Positions 43,636 through 57,510 of a stretch of DNA of 64,000 nt are shown piece after piece. The first letter of the stretch is position 1. Every line of letters begins with the position of its first letter. The notes under the pieces were generated by a model that had not been told where the DNA came from, searched no databases, and was given only the letters and a program-made list of their open reading frames with translations. The stretch is from Ceratobasidium sp. AG-K (Eukaryota; Basidiomycota; Agaricomycetes; Cantharellales; Ceratobasidiaceae): assembly GCA_037039685.1 (NCBI GenBank), contig JAWNGF010000003.1, positions 1,178,001-1,242,000 on the forward strand. The letters are read 5' to 3'. The position numbers were made by a program, and so were the translations under genes.

Positions 43636-46600
43636 ATGGCTAGCCGTATGAGTATCATACCAGGAGGGGTGCGTTATGCGTGGCCAGACAAACCTCTTGT
43701 AGAAAAAATTGTGGATATCGGCCGGCAAGACAACGTTCAACGGCACAAGCTTGTCTATCATACTGGGTTCGAACGAATCCCAACCACTAGTAAAAAACCA
43801 CGAGAGGATTTGGAGGGCGTTCAGATTGATAATTACGCCATCGGCGACACAGTAATTGTTGCGACCAAGGCCGGCGAACCCTGCATTGCGGTAATCGTCG
43901 TGATGTGGTACATCTCAGCGCCTGGTCGCCTAGACTCGGCAGAAGACGATGATTTCCTGGACGAGAGTCGTATGCACATCGTTGTGCATAGATTTCTTCG
44001 GCCTGCGACAGATCTCCCAAAGATACGCTCTCAGCGGCCGTATCGAAAGGTGTGTATGCATGATTCACAATATTGAGCTTGACTCGAGTATTTGCCAGAA
44101 AGAAATATACTACGCGGTCAACAGGGAAAACTCTAGTGTCAAGCTCCGTATCACCCCTTCGGCTATATTACGTCGTTGCACGATATCTGCCGACGCGTCT
44201 CGTTTCTCGCCCTTGTGTCTTACAGAAGCGCAATGGGCCAAACAAGACCCGACTGCAGACCAGCCGCTATCTCAAATGATGCCTCCAGAAACTCCATCGA
44301 GACGCGGCCGCCCAGCTCGTAATGCCACTCTGGGCGCGGATTCCCCCTACGACTTTCTTTGTTTGTCTGCTCATGATGCCCAACTTGGAGTTTACTACGA
44401 CTTCGCATGGGACCTGTTTCGAAAGCTCGCGTTGAAGCTTTCCGAACCGTCGCGTGAATTTCAAGACTTCAATGGCGATGGCTGGAATCTCAGAGTGGAC
44501 ATGCCCATTGTTTCCCATCCCAAGTCCAGGGCGGCAGCTACACCTAAGGCTAAATCTAGCGACAAAACGCCTAAAGCGTCCAAGCCGACGCAGTCGAGGC
44601 CTAAAAAGGCCGCTCCCACTACTCCGACCAAATCTGCTGCTCGACAATCGCGCCCACTTCCGTCTACAGTCTTCAAGGACGACCCGGAAAGCGACTCAGG
44701 AAGCTCCTCCGGCTCGGCTGCTTCGGATGTCTACGAGCCCGTTGTGGGCGCCGAGCCTGAGGACGACGACCACATTGAGGATGGGGGGATCCTCGAGCCG
44801 GACGAACTTGGGGAAGAGGAGGATCCTGCTTCTGAAGCGGAACCGGACGACCTACCACAGACTCCTCGCAAAAAGAAATCAGGCGCCTCGAGCCCCACAA
44901 AACGAGCACGGCCACGAAAGGACACAGGTACCGCTGGTCCTAAAACCCCATCGAGGGCCCGTACAAAGGGCATCGCGGCGCCTACTCCTCATTCCAAGGC
45001 AGCTCTAAGGAAGCGTCGCGCGGCTATCGACTTGTCTCGTCTAAGGGGTATCTCAAACGCAGGTTTGCGGATTCCTCTCGCCGCCTTTTTGTTTTTCTCA
45101 TCCTATTGTATGTTCACTCAGATGAGGATCCATCTCTGGGGGTAGCGGCATCGACACTGCCTGACAGCGTCGGCCCTGACCCGCATAAACGAGCCATGTA
45201 CGCCTTACATGTGGGCGCTCGACCTGGAGCGTTGCCATGCAGAGATAACGAACTTGTCCGCGTATTGGGAGACGTTGCAGATCTAGTGGTGTCTGGGGTT
45301 GGTGGCTGTATTTGTGAGTAATCCACCGTTCCTTTGCGGGTCTCTAACGCTAACGTCAATAAGACATATCTGGTTTGCCGGGCACAGGTAAAACCGCCAC
45401 CGTTCATGCTGTCATTCGAGAGCTAAAAGGAATGGCTATGAGAAACGTAAATGCACTATCACTGAAAAGTCCGAGGTGCTGATCCTCTGATTCGCTAGGA
45501 AATTAATCCTTTCTCTTATGTTGAGATTAACGGTCTGCGGATACCAGAGCCAAACGCAGCGTACGCCCTCCTTTGGGAATCCATCTCGGGACATGACGCA
45601 GCACAACATGGTCACCTGAGCATTAGCTCTAAAGAGGCCCTAAGAAAGCTGAATAGACATTTCAGTAGCCGCACGAGCATTGGGAGTCATACATGGTTGG
45701 TACCAGCAGCGAAATGGTTGTTTGATTCGTTATTGACTGGATCGAAGTGTCGTACTTATGGACGAATTGGACCAGATGGTCACCACCAAGCAAGATGTCG
45801 TGTACAACTTTTTCAATTGGCCCAACCTCCCAGATTCGAATTTGATTGTCATTGCTGTGGCAAACACACATGATTTACCGGAGCGAACGATGAGTGCCAA
45901 GGTTAGGAGTCGACTGGGTACGCTATTCTTCTGGGTCGTTGTTGCGGAAATACTGATTCCGTTCCTCAGGCATGGAACGAATCAACTTTGAAGCATATAC
46001 CGTTCAACAACTGGTTGAGATTGTCAATGCTCGGCTCGAAGTTGCGAGAGCAGGCCAGCCTGAACACCCACCCGTTATGAAGCCAGATGCAGTCAATTTC
46101 GCGGCGAGAAAAGTTGCGAGTATTTTTGGTGACGCAAGGCGCGTTTTGGACGTTTGTCGGTGAGTATAAAGTGCATACATTCGTAATTATATTTCCTGTT
46201 CTAACTTGCTGAATACAGACGCGCCGTGGAAGTATGCCACTCATCACAGGGCTCCCGCACGGTGACGATACAGGATGTAGTCGAAGTTATCAAAAGCATG
46301 GACAAGTCTTCCACAGCCGACTACATCCGCGACTGTAGTTTCCACGAAAGACTTTTGCTCGCAAGTATGGTTAGCCGTATGAGGCGAGCCGGCGTAGATT
46401 CTGTCAGATGGGAAGATGTGAGCTATTATTCTATCTTGAATATGCTCGGTTTGACTGAATAAATCCACCAGGTCACAACCTATCACATGTCCCAAAGCGT
46501 CATGCTCGGCAAACACAAGCCGACACGCAGTGAATTAAAAAACGTGCTCGATTCGTTAATTTTATCTCGTGCAGTGATTGCAGAGGATATTGGTCAACGA

Positions 46601-46711
46601 GCAGAGGGAGATCGATTGGTCGCATTGAAACTTGAGCGTGATGCAGTTGAGAGAATTTTATGTGCTGATGATTTGGGTGGAGAGAGGTGGAAGAGTGTAT
46701 TGGGACTTTAG
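43636..46711 (+). CDS. ORC1: Origin recognition complex subunit 1 (ORC1)
   Basis: ORC1 is the largest ORC subunit, an AAA+ ATPase that binds origins and, with Cdc6 and Cdt1, loads MCM2-7. The N-terminal BAH domain, a nucleosome-binding module, is visible (IGDTVIVATKAGEPCIAVIV, HRFLRPATDLPKIRSQRPYR, EIYYAV). A long basic and acidic disordered linker follows (PKAKSSDKTPKASKPTQSR, EDDDHIEDGGILEPDELGEE). The AAA+ core has ALHVGARPGALPCR, Walker A GLPGTGKTATVHAV, FSYVEINGLRIPEPNAAY, Walker B VVLMDELDQMV, sensor 1 VIAVANTHDLPER and RSRLG, then the winged-helix end. The junction near 45060-45120 (intron gtttgc...cactcag) was chosen because it gives DEDPSLGVA in frame. About nine exons; no break seen. 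Confidence 0.95.
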
Positions 46712-47473
46712 TGAGTGTGGTACGGTGGAACTAAAAATATTTACGCACTGAAGCGGTGATAGAACATATTCATGTACTTTTAGATGGTGCTCAATGTGCT
46801 TTTCGCTTCATTCATCAATTTAATATCAGGAAGCCGGATCCGACAAGCCGGTTCGGCGCTGAGAAACCTTCTTGTGAGTGTGCTGCTGTTCAATTGCTCT
46901 TGCCTCCTACAAGCTAGGGGGGGGGGGTCACCCAAATAACTTAACTCAAGGGTGCGCAAGCGCAACATAGCAATCATTTTTCAAGACGAAATTCCGCCGG
47001 ATGTATATCGCGCCGTGATAGGCTGGTTCTATGAGATCCACTGCTAAGTGTGATTATACCATTTGGTGATTTTAACCGTAACCATTTCAGCTTATTGAGC
47101 TATGAGCTTGCAAGTAATCGGTGCCCCAGAGCTCCAGCATCTGATGACCGCGGCCCACTCCGTTGGGTTCGAGTAGCAAACACAAACACATGCGTCGATA
47201 ATGCACTACATTTCAGCCTTCCAGAGGTCTCCTTCCCTATTTTACCATGCCGTCTTACCCTGAAAGAACCTGATGAAGGTCAACCTTGTGGCCATCATAT
47301 ATGACGCCCAATCACCGCCCTGGCCAGACACTTCCAGGTATGAATCATACCTTGTGGCTACTCCGGTCATTATGTTCCGCCCGTTTTCGCCCGGTCATGG
47401 TGTCAATGGAGGTTCTCTCGCCTATAAAATGACGCGCGAGAACCTGGTTCAGCTTTGGTTGCTTTCCGGCGCC
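46712..47473. other. Intergenic region with G tract and TATA box
   Basis: About 760 nt between ORC1 and the carboxylesterase. It contains an 11-G run (46917-46927) and, near its end, the TATAAAA of the esterase. No gene recognised. Confidence 0.5.
47423..47429 (+). promoter_or_regulatory. TATA box of the carboxylesterase gene
   Basis: TATAAAA about 45-50 bp upstream of the chosen ATG (47474). This argues against the upstream in-frame Met codons as the true start. Confidence 0.5.
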
Positions 47474-49769
<2,296 letters not shown>

Positions 49770-50178
49770 TTCTAACTCTCAAATGTAACTGAACTCTGAA
49801 TCCATGCCAAATTAAGCATTTAAAGCATAGTCAGTCTATGAGCTAATTCTGTATTGTAGATTTATGGGCATGGGTACGATTACGTCTGCCGGTCGGCGAC
49901 TGGATGCGCGTTTAAATTGTTAGCCGAACGTGCGAGTGAACAGAGTTAACGTTAGGAGTCTCTCCGCCAGTATTTCACCTCCCTGAAACTAGATCTGAGA
50001 GCATTATTCCGAATAGCTTTTGCTGCGTTGAGACTATGCTTATAATGCGTGATTAGCTCCTTGTGGCTGATTGTATGCATACCCGTCAATTGACATCGGT
50101 TGCACCGCCACCGCAGGAAACCCACAGTTCTCGATCAAACGCGGTCATGTGAGCTGGTTTGACGCATCCTCCACCTCC
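49770..50178. other. Intergenic region upstream of PRI2
   Basis: About 410 nt holding the 3' end of the esterase gene and the PRI2 promoter. No gene seen; the open frame that runs upstream of the PRI2 Met has no coding character. Confidence 0.4.
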
Positions 50179-52236
50179 ATGGCTGCTCGCATTAGAAATT
50201 CCGAAAAGGTTACCGGAGGACTCCCTACCGTTGAAAGACATTCAAAATTACAATACCCGCATAGACTAAACTTGTAAGAATTATCATGCTATGATTTGAA
50301 CCATTAACCGTTATTTCACGTAGTTACGACGACCCGCCGCTTTGCAATGTTACTCTCGAAGAGTTTGAAACATGGGGAATAGAACGACTCAGAGGCAAGT
50401 AACATCGACTTTCTCTCTTGTTCAATTACCAAACGATGCACATACCTAGTGTTGGCCGAGATCGAGTCGTGTAGCGTCCGCAATCGTACATTTGAAGACA
50501 CAAAGGCCGTTGCATTGGCCCAATTCAAAAAGCATCTTCCTCTGAGTAGTACTAGTGCTGTCGGCGTCGATCGTGACCTCGAGCGCAAAAGAGACTACGT
50601 GTCTCATTATGTTTTGCGGCTTGCATTTTGTCGCTCGTAAGTGTATGTTTATGTTCGTATATACTATGCATTTAACATCGGCTTAGGGAAGAGCTGAGGC
50701 GTCGATTCGTCAAGGCTGAAACGATGCTATTCAAGATACGATGGGACACCGACGGCATATCTGAACGCAGTGACTTTTTCAACTCGCTCGACCTTGGCAT
50801 GGTCATCGTACCCCCTGAAGAGGCCGAGAGATTGAAACCCCAGCTACTGGCAGCAGCCGGAAATAGGAAAGCTGAAGTGAATTCTGCTTCACCAGAAACC
50901 TACTACAAAGTTCGCTGGACACGGGTGACGGACCTAGTTGCAACTCGAAGAGTCTTTCTCAAAGAGGGCTATGCTTATGTACCTGCCCGGGAACAAAGCA
51001 GTATTGTGTTCCAGGAGTTTTCTACCCGGCTCGAGCGCGCATTGGAGGTAAGTCGTTTTGCAAAAGCGGGGTCACAGCCGTAACTCTATCTACACGTTCC
51101 AAACTAAATTTATTCTCCAAAGCAAACATCTCGGGCGGTGCCACGTCTCGATGAAGATGATCGCTTGCTACCCTTGCTCCGACATCTTGCTCAGTCGTTC
51201 CTCAACGGAATAGCCTCGTCCTCGGCCGCCTCGTTTGCAGATGAGAACGGAGAGTTGATACGGGCGGAACAAGTCGACGAGCTCGCGACCCGGCACTTTC
51301 CGGCTTGCATGCGGAATCTTCACGATGCTCTACGCAAAGATCACCATCTGCGACATCAGGGCCGACTTCAGTACGGCTTATTCCTGAAGGCAAGTCCGTC
51401 AGACTATTACCAGAATCTGCATATTAACCGATTGATACTATGATTCGCCACACATGCGACGCGTCGGAACTTCGCGTGCCCCTCTTAGGCCATTGGTATG
51501 TCAATTGACGAAGCACTCACTTTTTGGCGTCGCGGATTCCAGGGTGGCAAGATATCCGACGACAAATTCAACAAGGAGTATAGGTACAACATTAGGCATA
51601 GTTATGGTCTCGAAGGACGGCGCATGAACTATCCGGCCAAAAAGTGCGTATCTTGCTTGTTCGTCCACGCGCTTTTTGCCCTGTGTCCCCCATACAACTC
51701 CGCTCAAGCCCCTATCCACTCATCTATTGCGTGCGGCACTTGTGCTCCCCCGACACAGTCCAGCCTTTGATATTCAAACCCGTTAGCGCGTAATTGCTGA
51801 TTGTTTACTCTCCTCATTGCTCCCCATATTACCGGTTCGGCCCGCAATTCCGGCTCCACTCCACCTGCGGCGCTATCAGCTGTGTGCGGATCATATCCAA
51901 TGACGAACCTACATCGCTCGACAACCACGGGTGTCCGTTCCGCCATTTTTCGCCACAAAATCTCACGTCGATGCTCGAGCGATCGTACAGAATCACATCT
52001 GCGCTGAGCAAGCCGAAATCGCTAAGCTGTTGAAGGGTCACCACTATCAAGTCGCATGCACACGCGTATTCGAATTCACTCACCGTTTAAAGAATAGTGA
52101 GGGGTTGGATGGTCAAGGGGAGACCGTTGATCACCCTAATCGATACTTTACGAGAAGCCGAGAACTTTCTAAGGACAGGGACAAGGACAGCATGGATGTT
52201 GATCAGAAACCAGTCAAGGGCGAATCAGGTCTATAG
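50179..52236 (+). CDS. PRI2: DNA primase large subunit (PRI2), with a frameshift near the 3' end
   Basis: PRI2 is the iron-sulphur regulatory subunit of primase in the DNA polymerase alpha complex. Exons: 50179-50273, 50324-50394, 50450-50636, 50687-51047, 51123-51389, 51489-51643 and 51880 onward. Matches to the family include FKIRWDTDG, VFLKEGYAYVP, HFPACM, HHLRHQGRLQYGLFLKAIG, YNIRHSYG, HGCPFRHF and HYQVACTRVFEF. All four cluster cysteines are present in the DNA: HFPAC, the Cys opening the exon at 51880, HGC and VAC. At about 52001-52006 (TCT GCG CTG AGC) the frame must change to reach the last Cys, and no intron fits; as read, translation would stop at 52031-52033. Introns 50395-50449 and 51390-51488 have GC donors; 51644-51879 is 236 nt long. 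Confidence 0.88.
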
Positions 52237-52772
52237 CGCATGTACTCTTTAATTCTGGGGGTAAACTGCGTATTAGTGCGAATGTACACATATTAATAGT
52301 CCGTGTGTATAACAAAGAGATGGGACAGGTAAGCTACATGGAGCATGTAGGACAAATCCAGAAGTAATTTTGGCTAGTCCGAGATAACAGGCAATGTGGG
52401 GAGTATACATGAAAGGCCGAATGGGGGAAATCTACAAGGCGAGTCCCAACATGATAAAAGACAAAGGCTAGAGAGGGCATGGCGCGTGTATAAATCACCA
52501 CGTCCTCAACAGCCCGGTCATAAAATTACAGCCAAGCCGAGAATTATTGTGAATGGATTAAAACGAACCAAGCCATGGAACCGGAAAAGTAATGGAAGCA
52601 CGATGGGCTCAAGGATAATCGATAACCGTCGCGGCTGAATTTTCTGCGAGACAGATGATGGATGCCCAGCACCCCCTCACCCGTACACCTAGTCGCCGCC
52701 ACACTCAAATTCAACGCCCCAGTTTCGGTCTCCCTCCAAGACGGGATCGGCCCACCGTTTCCCCAACCCCTC
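52237..52772. other. Convergent intergenic gap
   Basis: About 540 nt between the 3' ends of PRI2 and the FAM72-like gene. No gene recognised. Confidence 0.4.
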
Positions 52773-54568
52773 TCATCGCTCTACGAAATCCCTGGTATAC
52801 GAGACATCCCCTAGGCTAACGCCTCCTAGCTCTCCTGTACGGCCCAAGTGGTGCCAAAAGACGACGTCGCCGGCCTTGAGCCCAGGGTTTTGAATACGTC
52901 GGGTTGGCGCGCGCGCTGGGACCTGGCTTAGGATGGGTACAAAATTGCCGTCCCGGTGAGGCTGGAAGACCGGGATGGAGGGGGACTTGGGCTCGGAATC
53001 GGTGGAGGGAACACGAGAGCGCGAGTCGGATAGTTGAACAGGCGTAGGGCTGTGCTGGGTGGAAGTAGTGGGTGGGATTCCCCAGGGATAGCGGTGGACG
53101 CCCGGTTGGCCTGGCACATACAGCCGCTCGCGGGCTACGATTTCAGCATGATGGAACACAAAGCGATGACCGTTGGCGGTCCTTTGGGGTTGCCCAGGCC
53201 GGCCGCCGACAGATTGCTGAGCCGTACACCGTACGCACTGAAATCAGGGTTAAGGTGAGCGCAATGTTATTACCCTGTCTGGGGGTATAGAGCCAAGGAC
53301 GCTGAACTCACTGGAGTGACAATCATGTACCCAATACCTGCACCGCATCCATGACAACTCAATGTTTGTGTCAAGCATTCGCACGTTCGGGGCAAGGGCT
53401 GGTTCGAGCTAGGGTGGGCACCCGCAATATCGGCCGAGCGTTCCGGGGTGACCTTCTCAGGGTGCACGCTTGTTGCCGCGCCCTTGGGCGGCAGAAAGTA
53501 GCTCGCATATAACACCTGCTCTGGCCGTTGTTCGGTTGATGACGAGGCCTGTGCGTTCTGGACGAGATCTGTGATGTCTTGAGGGTGCCCCTCGAAAATA
53601 TCATCCGAGGCAGGTCGGCTCGCAACGGGTTGGGGACTGCAATTGACAGGCATGGCGTCGGTTGAGAAAAGCGCAATATTAGGTCGCAATAGTAACACAG
53701 CCTGTGGGTAGGCGAACGTTAATTCAAGCGAATTGGCTTTGAGCAACAGAAAATTGAAACGTGCCTTCATGCCGCGGTTAGACAAAAACGTGCCGCAACT
53801 TTTGCAATCGAGAATATACACCTTGTGACCCGTCACCGGCGGAGGGGGCATATCCGACTCGGGTGACGGCACGGCGACGGGAGGAGGAATATTGGGACGG
53901 ATCAAGGACGATGAAGCGACCGGCTGAAACCCCGAGCTAGAGGAAACCCTTGGCGGTACAGGCAGACGCTCCGGTTGTCGTTGCGTTTGCTGAGGGCCGT
54001 AGCCTGTCTCCCAGAAACCAGGACGGTTCTCTGCAGAGTAAGCCCATCTCACACCTTGGTGCGCAGGTGGGAGGCTCTGCTGAGACTCGCGTTGATCCCA
54101 ACTCGCCCGCTGCTCCTGTTCGCGACGCTCAACCGCCCCAATCCTTTGCTGCAACATTTCGATACGTCCCGTCAGTTGTGCAGTCACTCGGTCATCCGAA
54201 GCACCTGGTCGTATCCAGCGTCCAACAACGGCCGCGTCGCGTCGGGGCTGATGTTCGTCGTTTGGTCTGCCGGCGCTGCCCGGGTGTCCCTGAAACCCCG
54301 GTACCGTGACGAGATACGAAACTTGCTCCTCGGAGTAATAAGGCCCATATTCGGCCTCGGCACCGTGAGGGTCATAGCGGCCCATGCGAAGCCGAACGTC
54401 AGAGGGAGTGACTTGTGAGTTGGTGGTATGGTCGTCCATCCGTTGAGATCCTAGTCGGTGCGGTGGTTGGCGGGGATGAACTTGAGTTTGGATCCACATC
54501 GGGGGGTTTTGAGCATTTCCGGGGGTGGGATGAGGCCACCGATCGCGATAATAGTTGGAAGGCGGCAT
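52773..54568 (-). CDS. FAM72-like zinc-binding protein
   Basis: Exons 53312-54568 and 52773-53237 (phase 0) give 573 residues from the Met at 54568. The N-terminal 300 residues are Pro/Gln/Arg-rich with a short coiled coil (LTGRIEMLQQRIGAVERREQ). The second half matches FAM72: YILDCKSCGTFLSNRGMK, ALFSTDAMP, the Cys cluster CECLTQTLSCHGCGAGIGYM followed by IVTP, CVRC, and FVFHHAEIVARERLY. Human FAM72 binds uracil-DNA glycosylase 2; whether this protein does is unknown. A 63-nt segment (53702-53764) starting GCACGT and ending CACAG is in frame. If spliced as a GC-AG intron it gives GMKAVLLL, matching FAM72 better, and a protein of 552 residues. The true start could lie further upstream. Confidence 0.75.
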
Positions 54569-56429
54569 CTTTCGAGGGCCGAGAACAAGAACCGTGGCAG
54601 TGCACTCAAGACCTAGACCTAAAAGCAGAAGGTGGATGCAGACAAAAAAAAAAGGATCCATTTCGGTCAACATATGTAATTGAATGGGAGTAGCCAAGGT
54701 TTGGTGTGGGGAAAGGACGCCATGAGGACGTGATGAAATGACGATTAGGGGGAGCACACCTTATTTACCTCAGATCCTAAGGTGGCGTCAACGTAGCTTG
54801 GAGAGGCGCGTGAGGAGCGCTGGGGTAGTTGATAGCGAACGTCCAAGCAACAGGGTTATTTATGTGAGGATCAGCAATCAAGTACCGAGGTCCGGAAATC
54901 AAAACTACAACGAGCGCTCTCGGCTGGTGAGCGGAGTTTTGGCTACGACCTCGACGTGAGGTAGCGAAATGAGCATCGGGCGCGCATACATGCTGGCCGG
55001 TGGATAGGATTTGGGGATAGCACGAAAAGGAAATGCGGCGAACACGGATGGGAGTTTGGGGTGGTTCCACGAGGGGGCAGAATTTGAAGCAGGATGCCGA
55101 GGATGTCCTAAGGTGACACAACGGATGCTTACCACGAGGCCGGACTACACGTGAGATGCGCACAAGAGGTGAGCGGGGGTCGGTGACGAAGATGGCGGTC
55201 TAGAATAACTCAATGAGCTGTCCATATTCAGCCAAGTCTTAGGCACTTACCGGACGCAATGAGGCAATCTGAACGGCGTTGTGGAGCGACGCAACACGCA
55301 GGCGCAAAGGAGGATAATCCGAATAAACGGGCGACAGTGGTAGTCGGGCACGACAGCAGAGGGAAACAAATCGCGCCCGTCGAGACCGATCCGTGGACCC
55401 TTTAAGCGCTTCCGGTCAAGCCATGACCGCGTGCTCCCAAAATGAAATAATTATTTGCCCCTGACCGTCGTGTATCAACCACATTTCATTTCGTCTTGGT
55501 TTCAGACTGCTCAGTCCCCGAACGTGGCGCACGCTATCCAGATCTATTTGCCGAGAGACGACACTAGCAGCTCCCGGTATTCACATGGTCATTACCTATC
55601 ATTACTTCACCACGATACGCATATACTCGACGCCACGCAATGGTGATTCATGCCGGTCACCGGTGTGCGTAATTGCCACAACTCGGCTCTAGTCAACCCC
55701 GACCCAGACATCAAACCCGATGCATTCGGAGTAGACGAGCCAAATACTTAGAGCAGTAACGTCAATCAAAACATATATGCTCGTATTCGTGCCAGACAAG
55801 CAAGGATCAGTACACGGGCCTGGTCGAGCAAGCCAACGTTTTCACCTCTGGGTTTGAATATCAGATGGGGTTAGCTCTCAACTTTCCGACTCTCCGCCTC
55901 TTATCACAAGCTCACCTGGGCTAATATACGCTCGAGACGTAAATATTGAGACCGATGTCGCTTACATGGAGTAGGGAATGTCCATGTACTGGGTCGCTTG
56001 AGCCTGTATTGTACAACCAGACGATTAGCATTCGCTCGCGTCATCGCTCCATGCTCACAGGCTACCATCCAGTCGGCTCTAAGTTTCAGTGTCCACCGCT
56101 CACCTTCCACGACGCTGAATGTCATGCGTCTCTTGTGCGTTGGTCAAATGGCCAAGTTTGTCCGTAATCGCGCTGAAATGAGACAGACGCTCTAATCACT
56201 GTTGGTAGTAGTTTATGTAATAAGCAATAGTTTTGATAGGGGGTTTCACAAGTTATGTCCAAAAAGGGTAAAACTCAATAGCCAGGAGTTAGGGGTAACC
56301 TAGAACGAGCTCTCGAAACAAATACAACACGTATACCTAAAATGTACATACACACATACCCATATCCTTCTAGAGACACTAACGTGAAAAGATGTACAAT
56401 GATGGGAGTACATTGGCTTGGCGTGTTGG
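54569..56429. other. Intergenic region, 1.9 kb, possible small gene
   Basis: On the minus strand, 54777-55163 has a 128-codon open frame. It could extend upstream through a normal-looking intron at about 55204-55250 (gtaagt...ttctag) into further open sequence near 55251-55310. I cannot identify a protein or a convincing start, so I leave it unassigned. The rest shows nothing I can support. Confidence 0.3.
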
Positions 56430-57334
56430 CTACTCGCCATCGAAACGCATATCCTTGACCACGCGACGCCGCTTAGATGGGTTAGCCAGGGATGCCCCTT
56501 TGGGGATCGTCAGCGCCTTTCTAGGAGCTGCGACATTTCGATTAGTATTCCAGCCACAAGCGTAAAACGTAAGTGAATTACCAACGACAGACGTCTCTAA
56601 GCGTGACTTAGATTCCAATGATTTTTCAAGGGATGCGATTTTGCGTCTCAGATCTTGGATTGTTTGCTGAAATTGAGGCGTCTATCGATTCACGCTCGGG
56701 TTGAGTACTAGAATGAGACTTACATTCCGTTCACGGAGCTGAACGTCCATAACTGACATATCTCTCAATGGCCGCGAAGGAAGCGCACATACCGCTCTGT
56801 CAGAAGGAGCATGTACCACCTATGAATCTCATTAGTCCACAGCATATCCCAAGCAAGAAAAAGCCACACGTGAAGTAGTAACCGCATGGCTCGAGTTGCA
56901 GCAATGTCAGGATCGTACTCTTTCAAGGGCACGCGTAGCTTCTTGATCTGCGATAGATCGAATATGACCTAGTCTCTGATTAGATAGATCACGACGAGCG
57001 GTCGGACCGGCCACGTACTTTTAACATGGAGCTGCTTTCTCCCACACGCCAGCCTGTAAGCTGGGCGGTCCCCATAGCCAAACGGGTTGCCAGCTCGGAT
57101 TGGGTTGCCGCATCAGGCCGTATGCATTAGACGTTAGCATCGGTCAGGATCTGGGGAAAATGATCGTACAAGTGGGTGAGCGCCCCTCCACCATCGGTCT
57201 TTGGCGCCTTGACATCCGAGCTCAATATTCAAGCTCGATTCCACGACAGAAAAACACAAGATGAATGTTGTGTCATCAGATCCATCCGGCACGCGTATAA
57301 GAGTACATAATTGGTGGAGGGGAGACGCCGTCAT
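56430..57334 (-). CDS. PAXX-like non-homologous end-joining factor
   Basis: Six exons (57170-57334, 57019-57093, 56870-56968, 56724-56819, 56582-56666, 56430-56527) give 205 residues; human PAXX has 204. PAXX is an XRCC4/XLF paralogue that binds Ku at double-strand breaks. Matching landmarks in the same order: LCTL near residue 10, FILCF (human FVCYC), a strand ending in a Trp pair (DRWWRG), VIFDLSQI (human LAFDLSKV), a helical stalk (QTIQDLRRKIASLEKSLESK) and a C-terminal tail SLANPSKRRRVVKDMRFDGE. The tail parallels the SLxNP...K...FD Ku-binding tail of PAXX. The first intron (57094-57169, 76 nt) is the least certain: it was chosen because it is in phase and removes a stop. The gene is divergent from the Mtf2-like gene. 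Confidence 0.7.
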
Positions 57335-57510
57335 GGCGGTACTGCGGGGTTTGTCGCAAATCTAGTTAGCACGGATGAGGGATCTACTGAATTGTTTTTG
57401 TTTGGGACGCGCCCAAGTCACGTGGAAAGATTGCTTACGTGGTAATGATCGGGTTTAATTTATTCATATGGATCTTTGCAAGCGGCCTGCCTATCGTCTA
57501 TCTCGTCACT

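Noticed and set aside
51644..51770. Cys-rich peptide KKCVSCLFVHALFALC as extra PRI2 zinc/iron site
   Set aside because: This is read-through of an intron; the family Cys is encoded after the acceptor at 51879.
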